Shown: one piece after another, positions 1 through 7,759 of the stretch
Layout: each line of letters begins with the position of its first letter
Numbering within the stretch: the first letter of the stretch is position 1
From: JACVRM01 sp963817375
Lineage (GTDB): Bacteria > Actinomycetota > Thermoleophilia > Gaiellales > Gaiellaceae
Length of the DNA: 64,000 nucleotides
Assembly: GCA_963817375.1 (NCBI GenBank)
Contig: CAWFOB010000006.1
Coordinates: 496,001 to 560,000 of the forward strand
Reading direction: 5' to 3'
Program-made: the position numbers and the translations under genes
Notes under the pieces: model-generated
Databases searched by the model: none
What the model saw: the letters and a program-made list of their open reading frames with translations, nothing else
What the model was told of the DNA's origin: nothing

Positions 1-838
1 GCACGCCCATGTAGAGGTCGGAGATCCCGTACTCGCCCTCGAGGTACGCCGTGCACGGGAGCACGCGCTTCTCGTCGAGCATGATCGAGTCGACCATCTG
101 CGCGGCCGCCGCGCCCGGCGCGTACCAGGCCGACGTCCCGAGCAGGTTGACGATCTCGCCGCCGCCCTTGGCGGTGCGCTCGACCATCGCGGCGATCTCG
201 TCGTCGCCGACAAGCTTGCGCAGCGGGACGCCGCCGACCGTGGTCGCCGAGACGACCGGGACCATCTGGTCGCCGTGGCCGCCGAGCACCATCGCGGTCA
301 CGTCCTTGACGGACGAGCCCGTCGCCCAGGAGATGAAGGTCGAGAAGCGCGAGGTGTCGAGAATCCCGGCCATGCCGAACACGCGGCTCTTCGGCCACCC
401 GGACACGTTCTTGGCCACGTGGCACATCGCGTCGAGCGGATTCGAGACGATCACGAGGATCGCGTCCGGCGACTGCCGCACCGCGGCCTCGACGACCGCG
501 CCGACGATCTTCTCGTTCGTGGTCACGAGGTCGTCGCGGCTCATGCCGGGCGCGCGCGGCTTGCCGGCGGTGACGACGATCACGTCCGAGCCGGCCGTCT
601 CGTCGTAGCCGTTCGTGCCGACGACGCGCGGCTCGAAGCCGAGCACCGCGCCCATCTGGTTGATGTCGAGCGCCTTGCCCTGCGGGAAGTTCTCGATGAT
701 GTCGACGAGGACGACCTCGGCGTAGTCGCGGCGGGCCAGCTCGAGCGCGCAGGTCGCGCCCACGTTGCCGGCGCCGACGACGGTCACCTTCCGCCGCCCC
801 TTGAACGGCGTGAAGTCGTGGCGACCGATGTCCGTCAT
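1..838 (-). CDS. mdh: Malate dehydrogenase (3' end outside window)
   Basis: NAD-dependent malate dehydrogenase of the LDH/MDH superfamily (type 3, LDH-like), which oxidises malate to oxaloacetate in the TCA cycle. Read on the minus strand from ATG 838-836, the protein opens with a Rossmann dinucleotide fold (VVGAGNVGATCALELARR). It continues with the substrate-loop region (KPRAPGMSRDDL), the VSNPLDAM strand and the catalytic-histidine segment GGHGDQMVP. About 279 of the usual ~310 residues are present; the C-terminus lies beyond base 1. The start overlaps the stop of the upstream icd gene in an ATGA junction, so the two are probably co-transcribed and translationally coupled. Confidence 0.95.
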   Translation of the reverse strand, partial: MTDIGRHDFTPFKGRRKVTVVGAGNVGATCALELARRDYAEVVLVDIIENFPQGKALDINQMGAVLGFEPRVVGTNGYDETAGSDVIVVTAGKPRAPGMSRDDLVTTNEKIVGAVVEAAVRQSPDAILVIVSNPLDAMCHVAKNVSGWPKSRVFGMAGILDTSRFSTFISWATGSSVKDVTAMVLGGHGDQMVPVVSATTVGGVPLRKLVGDDEIAAMVERTAKGGGEIVNLLGTSAWYAPGAAAAQMVDSIMLDEKRVLPCTAYLEGEYGISDLYMGV

Positions 839-1926
839 ACCCGCACCCCCAGCTTGTCGATGATCGCGTCTGCGACCTCGCTCGTCCCGACAGCGGTCGG
901 GTCGTCGCGGGTCGGCTTCATGTCGTAGGTGACGCTCGAGCCCTGGCGGATGACGTCGGCGATCGCGGCCTCGAGCGTGTCCGCCGCCTCCAGCTCCCCG
1001 AGGTGCCGCAGCATGAGCATCCCGGAGAGCAGCTCCGCCATCGGGTTCACCTTGTTCTGGCCTGCGTACTTCGGCGCCGAGCCGTGCGTCGGCTCGAAGA
1101 CCGCCGCGTCGTCGCCGTAGTTCGCGCCGGGCGCGAGGCCGAGGCCGCCGATCATCCCGGCGCACAGGTCCGAGAGGACGTCGCCGTAGAGGTTCGGCAG
1201 CACGAGCACGTCGTACTCCTCGGGCCGCTGGACGAGCTGCATGCACATGTTGTCCACGATCCGGTCGTCGAACTCGATGTCCGGGTTCTCCGCCGCCACC
1301 TCGCGGGCCACGTGCAGCCAGAGCCCGTCCGAGAACTTCATGATGTTGGCCTTGTGGACGGCCGTGATCTTGCGGCGGCCGTTGCGGCGCGCGTAGTCGA
1401 ACGCGAACTCGAAGACCCGCCGCGTGCCGGTCACCGAGATGGGCTTGATCGAGATGCCGGCGTCGCGGTGGCGCAGCGTGCCGCCCTTCGACTCGATCCA
1501 GGAGATCAGCTCCTCCGCGTCGGCGGAGCCCTCCTCGTACTCGATGCCCGCGTAGAGGTCCTCGGTGTTCTCGCGCACGATGACGAGGTCGACGTCGTCG
1601 AAGCGCGAGCGGACGCCCGGGTACGACTTGCACGGCCGCACCTGCGCGTAGAGGTCGAGGCTCTTGCGCAGCCCCACGTTCACCGAGCGGAAGCCGCCGC
1701 CGACGGGCGTCGTGATCGGGCCCTTCAGCGCGACCTTCGTCGCGCGGATCGCGTCGATCGTCTCGTCCGGCAGCGGGTTGCCGCCGAACTGGTCCATGAC
1801 GTCGGCGCCGGCCTGGCGCACGTCCCACTCGAACTCGACGCCGGTCGCCTCGAGAACGCGGCGCGTCGCCTCGGTGAGCTCCGGGCCTGTTCCGTCTCCC
1901 GGGATGAGCGTGACCCTGTGTGCCAC
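835..1926 (-). CDS. icd: Isocitrate dehydrogenase (NAD-type, IDH/IMDH family)
   Basis: Oxidatively decarboxylates isocitrate to 2-oxoglutarate. At 363 aa it has the short NAD-type/isopropylmalate-dehydrogenase-like architecture. Visible motifs are the N-terminal LIPGDGTGPE, the substrate segment SVNVGLRKSLDLYAQVRP (Ser/Asn and Arg ligands), the NIMKFSDGLW helix, the metal-binding NLYGDVLSDLCAG and the cofactor loop EPTHGSAPKYAGQNKVNP. The start is GTG at 1926. A TAAAGT box lies 8 bases upstream (1940-1935) with no Shine-Dalgarno, suggesting a leaderless transcript. It is divergent from a citrate synthase and overlaps mdh downstream, giving a TCA-cycle operon. Confidence 0.93.
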   Translation of the reverse strand: MAHRVTLIPGDGTGPELTEATRRVLEATGVEFEWDVRQAGADVMDQFGGNPLPDETIDAIRATKVALKGPITTPVGGGFRSVNVGLRKSLDLYAQVRPCKSYPGVRSRFDDVDLVIVRENTEDLYAGIEYEEGSADAEELISWIESKGGTLRHRDAGISIKPISVTGTRRVFEFAFDYARRNGRRKITAVHKANIMKFSDGLWLHVAREVAAENPDIEFDDRIVDNMCMQLVQRPEEYDVLVLPNLYGDVLSDLCAGMIGGLGLAPGANYGDDAAVFEPTHGSAPKYAGQNKVNPMAELLSGMLMLRHLGELEAADTLEAAIADVIRQGSSVTYDMKPTRDDPTAVGTSEVADAIIDKLGVRV

Positions 1927-1967
1927 GGCTCCGGACTTTAGCCACGCTTCCGATATCGTCGCTGCAT
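1927..1967. promoter_or_regulatory. Divergent leaderless promoter pair, icd / citrate synthase
   Basis: The 41-bp gap holds a minus-strand TAAAGT (1940-1935) 8 bases before the icd GTG and a plus-strand TATCGT (1954-1959) 8 bases before the citrate synthase ATG. Neither gene has a recognisable ribosome-binding site. Both transcripts would start at or next to the start codon. The -35 elements are not obvious. Confidence 0.5.
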
Positions 1968-3083
1968 ATGGCCAAGAAGTCGGTGCAGCTGTCAGGCGTC
2001 TCCGTCGCCGAGACCGGCATCTCGTCCATCGATGCCGAGCAGGGCATCCTCATGTACCGCGGGTACGACATCGCCGACCTGGCGGAGCACGCGACGTACG
2101 AGGAGGTCGCCTACCTGCTGCTCGAGGGCGATGTCGCCTCCGCGGAGCAGCTCGACGCGTTCAGGGCCGAGCTCGCAGACCGAGAATTGCCTTCCGCCGT
2201 TTACAACCTGATCGACGCGAACGCGCGCGACGCGACGCCGATGGAGATGCTGCGCACGGCCGTCTCGGCGCTCTCGTTCTCCGATCCGGCCGAGGCGGCG
2301 ATCGACCCGGCGAACGAGCGGCGCAAGGGCGTGGCCCTCACCGCGCAGCTGCCGACGATCGTGGCGCGCCACCACCGGCGCCGCGCGGGCCTCGAGCCGA
2401 TCCCGCCGGACGCGTCGCTGTCGTACGCCGAGAACTTCCTGCACGCGATCCACGGCGAGCTGCCGACCGAGCGCCAGGCGCGCGCCTTCGACGTGGCGAT
2501 GATCCTGCACGCCGAGCACGAGCTGAACGCGTCGACATTCGCGGCGCGCGTCGCCGCCGGCACCGGCTCGGACATGCACTCGGCCATCACCGCTGCGATC
2601 TGCGCGCTGAAAGGGCCGACCCACGGTGGTGCGAACGAAGCAGCGCTGCGCTACATCGCCGCGTTCGGCTCGGTCGACCGCGTCGACGACGGCGTCCGCC
2701 AGATGCTGGCCGAGAAGCGAACGCTCTTCGGCTTCGGACATCCGGTCTACGTGACCATGGATCCGCGCGCCCGGATCCTGAAGCGCTACAGCGAGGAGTT
2801 CTCGCACGACGGCGGCGAGCCGAACTGGTACGCGCTCACCGACGCCACTGAGCGCGCCGCGCACGAGCAGAAGGGACTGTGGCCGAACGTCGATCTCTAC
2901 TCCGGCTCGCTCTACCGCTACCTGGGGATCCCGGACGACCTCTTCACGCCGCTCTTCGAGTGCAGCCGCGTCGTCGGGCAGGCGGCCCACGTGCTCGAGC
3001 AGCACGCCAACAACAAGATCATCCGCCCGGCTGCCGACTACGTCGGGCCGGAGCCCCGCCGGTACCCGGTGCGCACGGCTTGA
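1968..3083 (+). CDS. Citrate synthase (citrate/2-methylcitrate synthase family)
   Basis: Condenses oxaloacetate with acetyl-CoA (or propionyl-CoA in 2-methylcitrate synthases). The 371-aa protein has the short prokaryotic type-I layout. Motifs are MYRGYDIADLAEHATYEEVA near the N-terminus, the first catalytic histidine region LHAEHELNASTFAARV, the second KGPTHGGANEAA, and the GFGHPVY segment with the following arginine-rich loop. The start was placed at ATG 1968 (MAKKSV) because a -10-like TATCGT sits 8 bases upstream; an earlier in-frame start would overlap icd. A second citrate synthase follows. Which of the two prefers propionyl-CoA cannot be told from sequence alone. Confidence 0.92.
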   Translation: MAKKSVQLSGVSVAETGISSIDAEQGILMYRGYDIADLAEHATYEEVAYLLLEGDVASAEQLDAFRAELADRELPSAVYNLIDANARDATPMEMLRTAVSALSFSDPAEAAIDPANERRKGVALTAQLPTIVARHHRRRAGLEPIPPDASLSYAENFLHAIHGELPTERQARAFDVAMILHAEHELNASTFAARVAAGTGSDMHSAITAAICALKGPTHGGANEAALRYIAAFGSVDRVDDGVRQMLAEKRTLFGFGHPVYVTMDPRARILKRYSEEFSHDGGEPNWYALTDATERAAHEQKGLWPNVDLYSGSLYRYLGIPDDLFTPLFECSRVVGQAAHVLEQHANNKIIRPAADYVGPEPRRYPVRTA

Positions 3084-3114
3084 GCCGGGCTCGCTCGGGG
3101 TACAGTCGGCGCCG

Positions 3115-4197
3115 ATGAACGACTTCAAGCCCGGACTCGAGGGCGTCGTCGCCGTCGAGACCGAGATCGCCGAGCCCGACCGCGAAGGCGGCGTGCTCCG
3201 CTATCGCGGCATCGACATCAGCGAGCTGGTCGGGCGCCACCCCTACGAGAACGTCTGGGGACTGCTCGTCGACGACGACCTGAGTGTGACCATGCCCGAG
3301 CCGGAGCCGTACGAGCCGGTGGGCCTCACCGGCAACGCGCCGGCCGATCTCCAGGCCGAGACCGCACGCATGGCCGGTCTCTGGAGGCTCGGCAAGCTGA
3401 GCGAGATCTCCGACGAACGGGCGCGCGAGGATCTCGGCCGCCTCTCGGCGCAGATGATGGGCATCGTCGCCCGCTCGGCACGCGTCGCGGACGGAAAGGC
3501 CGACGTCGTTCCGGCGGAGGTCGTCGCGCAGGGGAAGACGGCCGCCGAGAGGTTCCTGCTCCAGTGGCGCGGCGAGGCCGACCCCCGGGCAGTGCGCGCG
3601 ATCGACACGTACTGGATCTGCACCGCCGAGCACGGCCTGAACGCCTCGACGTTCACCGCACGCGTCGTCGCCTCGACCGGCGCCGACTGCGCCGCGGCGC
3701 TCTCGGCCGCGGTGGGCGCGCTGTCCGGCCCGCTGCACGGCGGCGCCCCGGCGTACGTGAAGCCGATGCTCGAGGAGGTAGCCGCGATGGGGGATCCCGA
3801 GAAGTGGGTGACGGACACGCTCGACTCCGGCAAGCGGCTGATGGGCTTCGGCCACCGGATCTACCGCGCCGAGGATCCGCGCTCGCGGATCCTCAAGGAG
3901 ACGGCGCGCGAGCTCGGGTCGCCCCAGATCGAGGTCGCGGAGCACCTCGAGGAGGTCGCCCTCGCGGAGCTCGAGCGGCGCCACCCGGAGCGGCCGCTGC
4001 GGACGAACGTCGAGTACTACTCCGCCCTCGTCCTCGACATCGCGCAGGTGCCGCCGCCGCTCGCGCCGGCGATGTTCGCCTGCTCCCGGGTGGCCGGCTG
4101 GTCGGCGCACATCCTGGAGCAGAAGCGCACGGGTCGCCTGTTCCGCCCGTCCGCCCAGTACGTCGGCCCGGCACAGCGAACGCTGTCGACCGCGTGA
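3115..4197 (+). CDS. Second citrate synthase, divergent paralogue
   Basis: A 360-aa citrate synthase family protein 31 bp after the first. It retains YRGIDISELVGRHPYENVW, the histidine segment TAEHGLNASTFTARV, SGPLHGGAPAYV and the GFGHRIYRAEDPRSR loop with its catalytic Asp/Arg residues, so it is probably active. It is clearly not a recent duplicate of its neighbour: the N-terminal third is shorter and differs. It resembles the CitA-like second citrate synthases of Actinobacteria. TACAGT (3101-3106) lies 8 bases before ATG 3115, so it may have its own leaderless promoter within the intergenic space. Its stop overlaps the GTG of the next gene (GTGA). Confidence 0.9.
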   Translation: MNDFKPGLEGVVAVETEIAEPDREGGVLRYRGIDISELVGRHPYENVWGLLVDDDLSVTMPEPEPYEPVGLTGNAPADLQAETARMAGLWRLGKLSEISDERAREDLGRLSAQMMGIVARSARVADGKADVVPAEVVAQGKTAAERFLLQWRGEADPRAVRAIDTYWICTAEHGLNASTFTARVVASTGADCAAALSAAVGALSGPLHGGAPAYVKPMLEEVAAMGDPEKWVTDTLDSGKRLMGFGHRIYRAEDPRSRILKETARELGSPQIEVAEHLEEVALAELERRHPERPLRTNVEYYSALVLDIAQVPPPLAPAMFACSRVAGWSAHILEQKRTGRLFRPSAQYVGPAQRTLSTA

Positions 4198-4685
4198 CGC
4201 TGGCCGAGGCAGCGGCCGAGGCGAGCGCCCTCGCCGAGGCGGGCCAGGAGCGCGAGCTCTCGGAGCTCCGGCGAAAGTGGGAGGACGAGGTCGAGGGCGC
4301 GGCGCGCAGCCAGGACTTCCGCGAGCGCGCGCTCGCCTACCGCGCGATCGGCCAGTTCCGCTGGCGGCAGAAGAACGAGCTGCTGGAGCGCGGGCTCGGG
4401 GACGAGAGCCCGGCGTGCCGCGGCTCGGCGCTCGTCTCGATCGAGCTGCTCTCGCGCGACCATCCCGGGCTCGTGAACACGCTCCGCCCGCGTCTGCACC
4501 AGCTGCTGAACGCGGACGGAAACGCCGCGGTCCGGCGCCTCGCCGCCGTCACTCTGGCGAACGGGTCGCCGCAGCGCGAGACGATCGTGCTGCTCGAGCA
4601 CCTGGCCTCCGACGACGAGCAGCCTGCGGAGCTGCGGCAGGTCGCCGCGCGTGTGGCGCAGACCCTGAAGCGGAAGGGCCGCTAG
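4194..4685 (+). CDS. HEAT-like repeat protein of unknown function
   Basis: A 163-aa soluble, charged protein starting at GTG 4194, which overlaps the citrate synthase stop (GTGA), so it is translationally coupled to it. The first half is acidic and probably helical (LAEAAAEASALAEAGQEREL). The second half reads like alpha-helical solenoid units (SALVSIELLSRDHPGL, AAVRRLAAVTLANGS, LRQVAARVAQTLKRKG), which resemble HEAT repeats. No catalytic motif, signal peptide or membrane segment is visible. It may be a scaffold or regulator tied to the TCA enzymes, but that is only inferred from position. Confidence 0.6.
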   Translation: MTLAEAAAEASALAEAGQERELSELRRKWEDEVEGAARSQDFRERALAYRAIGQFRWRQKNELLERGLGDESPACRGSALVSIELLSRDHPGLVNTLRPRLHQLLNADGNAAVRRLAAVTLANGSPQRETIVLLEHLASDDEQPAELRQVAARVAQTLKRKGR

Positions 4686-4756
4686 CCGCAGCGCCCGTCG
4701 ACGAGCGGGCGGCCGCAGCCGGGGCAGGCGCGGCGTTGTTCGCCGCGCAGCATCAT
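4682..4756 (-). CDS. Possible 24-aa cysteine-rich microprotein after xerD
   Basis: A very short reading frame whose ATG (4756-4754) overlaps the xerD stop in an ATGA junction. Its product ends in CPGCGRPLVDGRCG, resembling half a zinc ribbon, and its stop is next to the stop of the convergent gene. The overlap and cysteines are suggestive, but a frame this short can arise by chance. Confidence 0.25.
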   Translation of the reverse strand: MMLRGEQRRACPGCGRPLVDGRCG

Positions 4757-5652
4757 CCGGAAACCTTCCGCCGCCGCTTCGCGTGCGGGTGCGCGGCGAA
4801 GTACGCCTCCTTGCGCCGCCGGTCGCTCACGTGCGTGTACAGCTCGGTCGTGCCGAGGTCGGCGTGGCCGAGCAGCTCCTGGAGGCTGCGCAGGTCGGCG
4901 CCGCCCTCGAGCATGTGCGTGGCGAACGAGTGGCGGAGCAGGTGCGGGTGGATGCGCTCGGGCTCGAGCCCGGCTTTGGCCGCGAGCCGGCGCAGGATCA
5001 GGAACGCGCCAGCGCGGGTCAGCGGGCCGCCCTGGGCGTTGAGGAAGATCTCGGGCCGGTGCCGGGTGTCCAGGTGCGGGCGCCCGCGCGACAGGTAGCG
5101 GCGGAGCGCTTCGGTCGCCTCGCGGCCGATCGGGACGATGCGCTCCTTCGACCCCTTGCCGAAGGCGCGGACGACGCGGCTGTCGAGGTCGACGGCGCCG
5201 CGCTCCAGCCCGACCGCCTCGGACACCCGGAGGCCTGCGCCGTACAGGAGCTCGACGAGCGCGCGGTCGCGCAGGTCGCGCGGGCCTACACCGTTGGCCG
5301 CCTCGATCAGGCGCTCCGCCTCGGCCGGCGACAGCGTCCGCGGGAGCTTGCGCGTGCGGCGCGGCGGGCTGAGCGCCGCGGCCGCGTTCTCTGTCGTGCC
5401 GTCCATCAGCTGGAGGTGGCGGAAGAACATGCGGATCGCGGCGGTCCGGCGCGCCAGCGTTGCGGGGGAGAGCCCCGCCTCGCGCCCGGCGGCCAGGTAG
5501 CGCTCGAGGTCCTCGGTCGATGCCGTCGCGGGCGGCCGGCCCAGCCACTCGGTCAGCGAGGAGAGGTCGCGGCGGTAGGCCTCGACGGTCCGCGGCGAGC
5601 GGCGCGCGGCGAGCAGCGCCAGGAAGGACTCGACGTCGCGGTCGGCGGCCAT
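4753..5652 (-). CDS. xerD: Tyrosine recombinase, XerC/XerD type
   Basis: A 299-aa site-specific tyrosine recombinase of the Xer family, which resolves chromosome dimers at dif. It has an N-terminal SAM-like core-binding domain (AYRRDLSSLTEWLG, AAIRMFFRHLQ) and a C-terminal catalytic domain. All catalytic residues are visible: Arg in LLYGAGLRVSEAVGL, Lys in AFGKGSKERIVPIG, HxxR in HPHLLRHSFATHML, His in LLGHADLGTTELYTH and the Tyr nucleophile in that same segment. ATG 5652 faces the divergent peptidase gene. A second Xer-type gene lies only 2 kb away, so the XerD name is provisional; the pair could equally be C and D or one could serve another element. Confidence 0.88.
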   Translation of the reverse strand: MAADRDVESFLALLAARRSPRTVEAYRRDLSSLTEWLGRPPATASTEDLERYLAAGREAGLSPATLARRTAAIRMFFRHLQLMDGTTENAAAALSPPRRTRKLPRTLSPAEAERLIEAANGVGPRDLRDRALVELLYGAGLRVSEAVGLERGAVDLDSRVVRAFGKGSKERIVPIGREATEALRRYLSRGRPHLDTRHRPEIFLNAQGGPLTRAGAFLILRRLAAKAGLEPERIHPHLLRHSFATHMLEGGADLRSLQELLGHADLGTTELYTHVSDRRRKEAYFAAHPHAKRRRKVSG

Positions 5653-5683
5653 GCCCCGGACTCATTCGCCGTACCATCGCCGG

Positions 5684-6559
5684 ATGCCTGCCGAACAGGA
5701 GGGCTGGGTCGACGTCGACGGGTTCCGCACGTGGTACCGCGTCGTCGGCGACCTCGCCGGGCCGCGGTCGCCGCTCCTCTGCCTGCACGGCGGCCCGGGC
5801 TCGACCTCGGCCTACCACACGCGGCTCGAGGCGCTCGCCGACGAGCGCGCCGTGGTGCGCTACGACCAGCTCGGCGCGGGCCGGTCGGAGCAGCCCCCGG
5901 ACCCGCACTGGTCGCTCCCACTCTTCCGCGCGGAGGTGCGGGCGGTTCGCGGCGCGCTCGGGCTGGAGCGTGTCCACCTGCTTGGCACGTCGTGGGGCGG
6001 GATGCTCGCCCTCGAGCACGCCCTCGACCGCCCCGGCACGCTCGCGAGCCTGGTCCTGAGCTCGACGCTCGCGAGCAGCGAGCAGTGGACGGCCGAGGTC
6101 CGCAAGCTGCGCGACGCGATGCCGGCCGAGATCGTCGCCGTCTTCGACGAGGCCGACCGCGTCCAGCGGTGGGAGGGCCCGGAGTGGGAGGTCGCCGACG
6201 AGGCCTTCGGCGACCGCCACTTCTACCGCCGCGCCGACAAGGCCGAGGTCGAGCGCATGCGCGAGGGTCGCTCGGTGGAGGCGTACGAGGTGATGTGGGG
6301 GCCGAGCGAGTGGCTCGCGACCGGCGAGCTCGCCGACTGGGACGTCCGCGACCGCCTGCCCGAGATCGACGTCCCGGCGCTCGTCATTCGGGGCGCCTAC
6401 GACCTGTGCACGCCGCCCGTCGCGCAGACGCTCGTCGAGGGCATCCCCGGCGCACGCCTCGAGGTCTTCGAGGAGAGCTCCCACACGCCGGTGCTCGAGG
6501 AGACGGAGCACTACCTCGCCGTCGTCCGGGCATTCCTGCGCGACGCCGAGGGGAGTTAG
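5684..6559 (+). CDS. Proline iminopeptidase-like alpha/beta hydrolase
   Basis: A 291-aa serine hydrolase of the alpha/beta fold, S33 (prolyl aminopeptidase) subfamily. Diagnostic segments are the oxyanion HGGPGSTSAYH, the VVRYDQLGAGRSEQP strand-loop, the nucleophile elbow GTSWGGMLALEHA (Ser), the acid in VIRGAYDLCTPP and the histidine in FEESSHTPVLEE. It likely releases N-terminal proline or acts on small amides/esters in the cytoplasm; no signal peptide is seen. The start was placed at ATG 5684, 6 bases after TACCAT (5672-5677), indicating a leaderless message divergent from xerD. Its TAG stop lies inside the downstream palindrome. Confidence 0.85.
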   Translation: MPAEQEGWVDVDGFRTWYRVVGDLAGPRSPLLCLHGGPGSTSAYHTRLEALADERAVVRYDQLGAGRSEQPPDPHWSLPLFRAEVRAVRGALGLERVHLLGTSWGGMLALEHALDRPGTLASLVLSSTLASSEQWTAEVRKLRDAMPAEIVAVFDEADRVQRWEGPEWEVADEAFGDRHFYRRADKAEVERMREGRSVEAYEVMWGPSEWLATGELADWDVRDRLPEIDVPALVIRGAYDLCTPPVAQTLVEGIPGARLEVFEESSHTPVLEETEHYLAVVRAFLRDAEGS

Positions 6560-6581
6560 TGGCTGTCAGCCACTAACTCCC
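6551..6581. terminator. Perfect 15-bp palindrome between convergent genes, contains TAG both ways
   Basis: GGGAGTTAGTGGCTG, a single T, then its exact complement. The peptidase stop codon is within the left arm. The same core (TTAGTGGCTG / CAGCCACTAA) recurs at 19473 and 38506, each time in a convergent gap. There is no T-tract, so bidirectional termination is inferred from position and stem strength. Confidence 0.7.
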
Positions 6582-6599
6582 GCTCGCGTACCGAATCGT

Positions 6600-7676
6600 T
6601 CAGCAGAGCCCGGCCGGAACGCTCGAGAAGCAGGCGTTCGGCTGGAGCACGTTCCCGCTGCCCGAGCCGTCCCAGAAGATGTCCGGGGCGTTCTGGGCGA
6701 GGAAGTTGCCGGTGACCGTGTTGTCCATGGGCGGCGTCGGGCCGCCGCTGAACAGCGCGACGCCGCCGCTCGCGATCGAGGGGCCACTCGGCCGGTTGTC
6801 CTTGATCTCGTTCTGATGCAGCGTCGTGTCGTTCGCGCCGACGAGTGCGAAGCCGATGCCCGAGACGGGCGGCGAATCCTCGGATGCCGGGCACGCCGTG
6901 TTGTTGTGCACCACCGTGTTCAGCGCGGCCGTGACGTTCCCGGCCGGCCCGGGCGCATCCGCGAGGATCACGACGCCGGCGCAGTTGTAGCGGGCCTCGT
7001 TCCACGTCATCGTGACGCCCTCGGCGTCGCGGATGAAGAAGCCGAAGCCGTTGTTCCATGCCGTGTTGCGCTCGAGCGTCGCCCGCGCGTCGGGCGAGTC
7101 GCCGATGTAGATCCCGGCTTCCTCGTTGCCGCTCGCCGTGTCGCTCGCGTCCCACGTGCCGCTCGACGAGAACGCCGCGATCCCGTAGCCGCCGTCGTTC
7201 GTGGTCGCTGAGTTGGTGAACGAGGCATCCTGGGCGCCGTAGGCGACGATTCCGCTGCCGTCGAAGCCGGTGATGCCGAGGCCGGTGACGCCGGCGTTGC
7301 GCACGAACGTGGTGACGTTGCCCATCGAGTCCGTTTGCCCGACGACGCAGACGCCGGTGCCGGGGCCGAGGACCCCGTCGCACGGGCTGCTCGCCGGGCT
7401 CGCCGGCGGCATGAGCGTGGCCCACTTGCCGTCGAGCGTGATCCCATCCTTCGTGATCGTGAGGTTCTCGTGGTACGTCCCCGGCAGGATGAGGATCCGC
7501 GTGTACGGCCTCGCCGCGTCGATCGCGGCCTGGATCGAGTCGCCGGGATGGACGACGACGGTGGTGCGGAACCAGAAGCGCGGCACCTGGTTCGCGGTCG
7601 GCGGAGCCGACCACGCAGGCGCTGCCAGTGCGGCCGCCGCGAGCGTGGTGGCGAGCGCGATCAGTGCTCGGTGCAT
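6600..7676 (-). CDS. Secreted right-handed parallel beta-helix protein
   Basis: A 358-aa exported protein. It begins with a classical signal peptide (MHRALIALATTLAAAALAAP, cleavage near AWSA). It continues with the GDSIQAAIDAA segment typical of NosD/pectate-lyase-like beta-helix proteins and then repeated short turns rich in N, G and V (for example NNGFGFFIRDAEGVT, NNTACP, DNTVTGNFLAQN). No catalytic site can be assigned, so a carbohydrate-binding, lyase or surface role stays open. Start ATG 7676 has a Shine-Dalgarno-like GGGGGAAGGGA directly upstream, unlike the leaderless genes nearby. It is convergent with the peptidase gene. Confidence 0.85.
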   Translation of the reverse strand: MHRALIALATTLAAAALAAPAWSAPPTANQVPRFWFRTTVVVHPGDSIQAAIDAARPYTRILILPGTYHENLTITKDGITLDGKWATLMPPASPASSPCDGVLGPGTGVCVVGQTDSMGNVTTFVRNAGVTGLGITGFDGSGIVAYGAQDASFTNSATTNDGGYGIAAFSSSGTWDASDTASGNEEAGIYIGDSPDARATLERNTAWNNGFGFFIRDAEGVTMTWNEARYNCAGVVILADAPGPAGNVTAALNTVVHNNTACPASEDSPPVSGIGFALVGANDTTLHQNEIKDNRPSGPSIASGGVALFSGGPTPPMDNTVTGNFLAQNAPDIFWDGSGSGNVLQPNACFSSVPAGLC

Positions 7677-7759
7677 TCCCTTCCCCCTTCGGTATCGGTA
7701 CTGCCCCGGTGCGTTCTACCGAGCGTGGCGCCCCGCGAAACCCACGCTTAACGCAAGCG

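Noticed and set aside
1003..1941. 312-codon plus-strand frame antisense to icd
   Set aside because: Arg/Asp/Val-biased shadow of the conserved icd frame, as expected opposite GC-rich genes.
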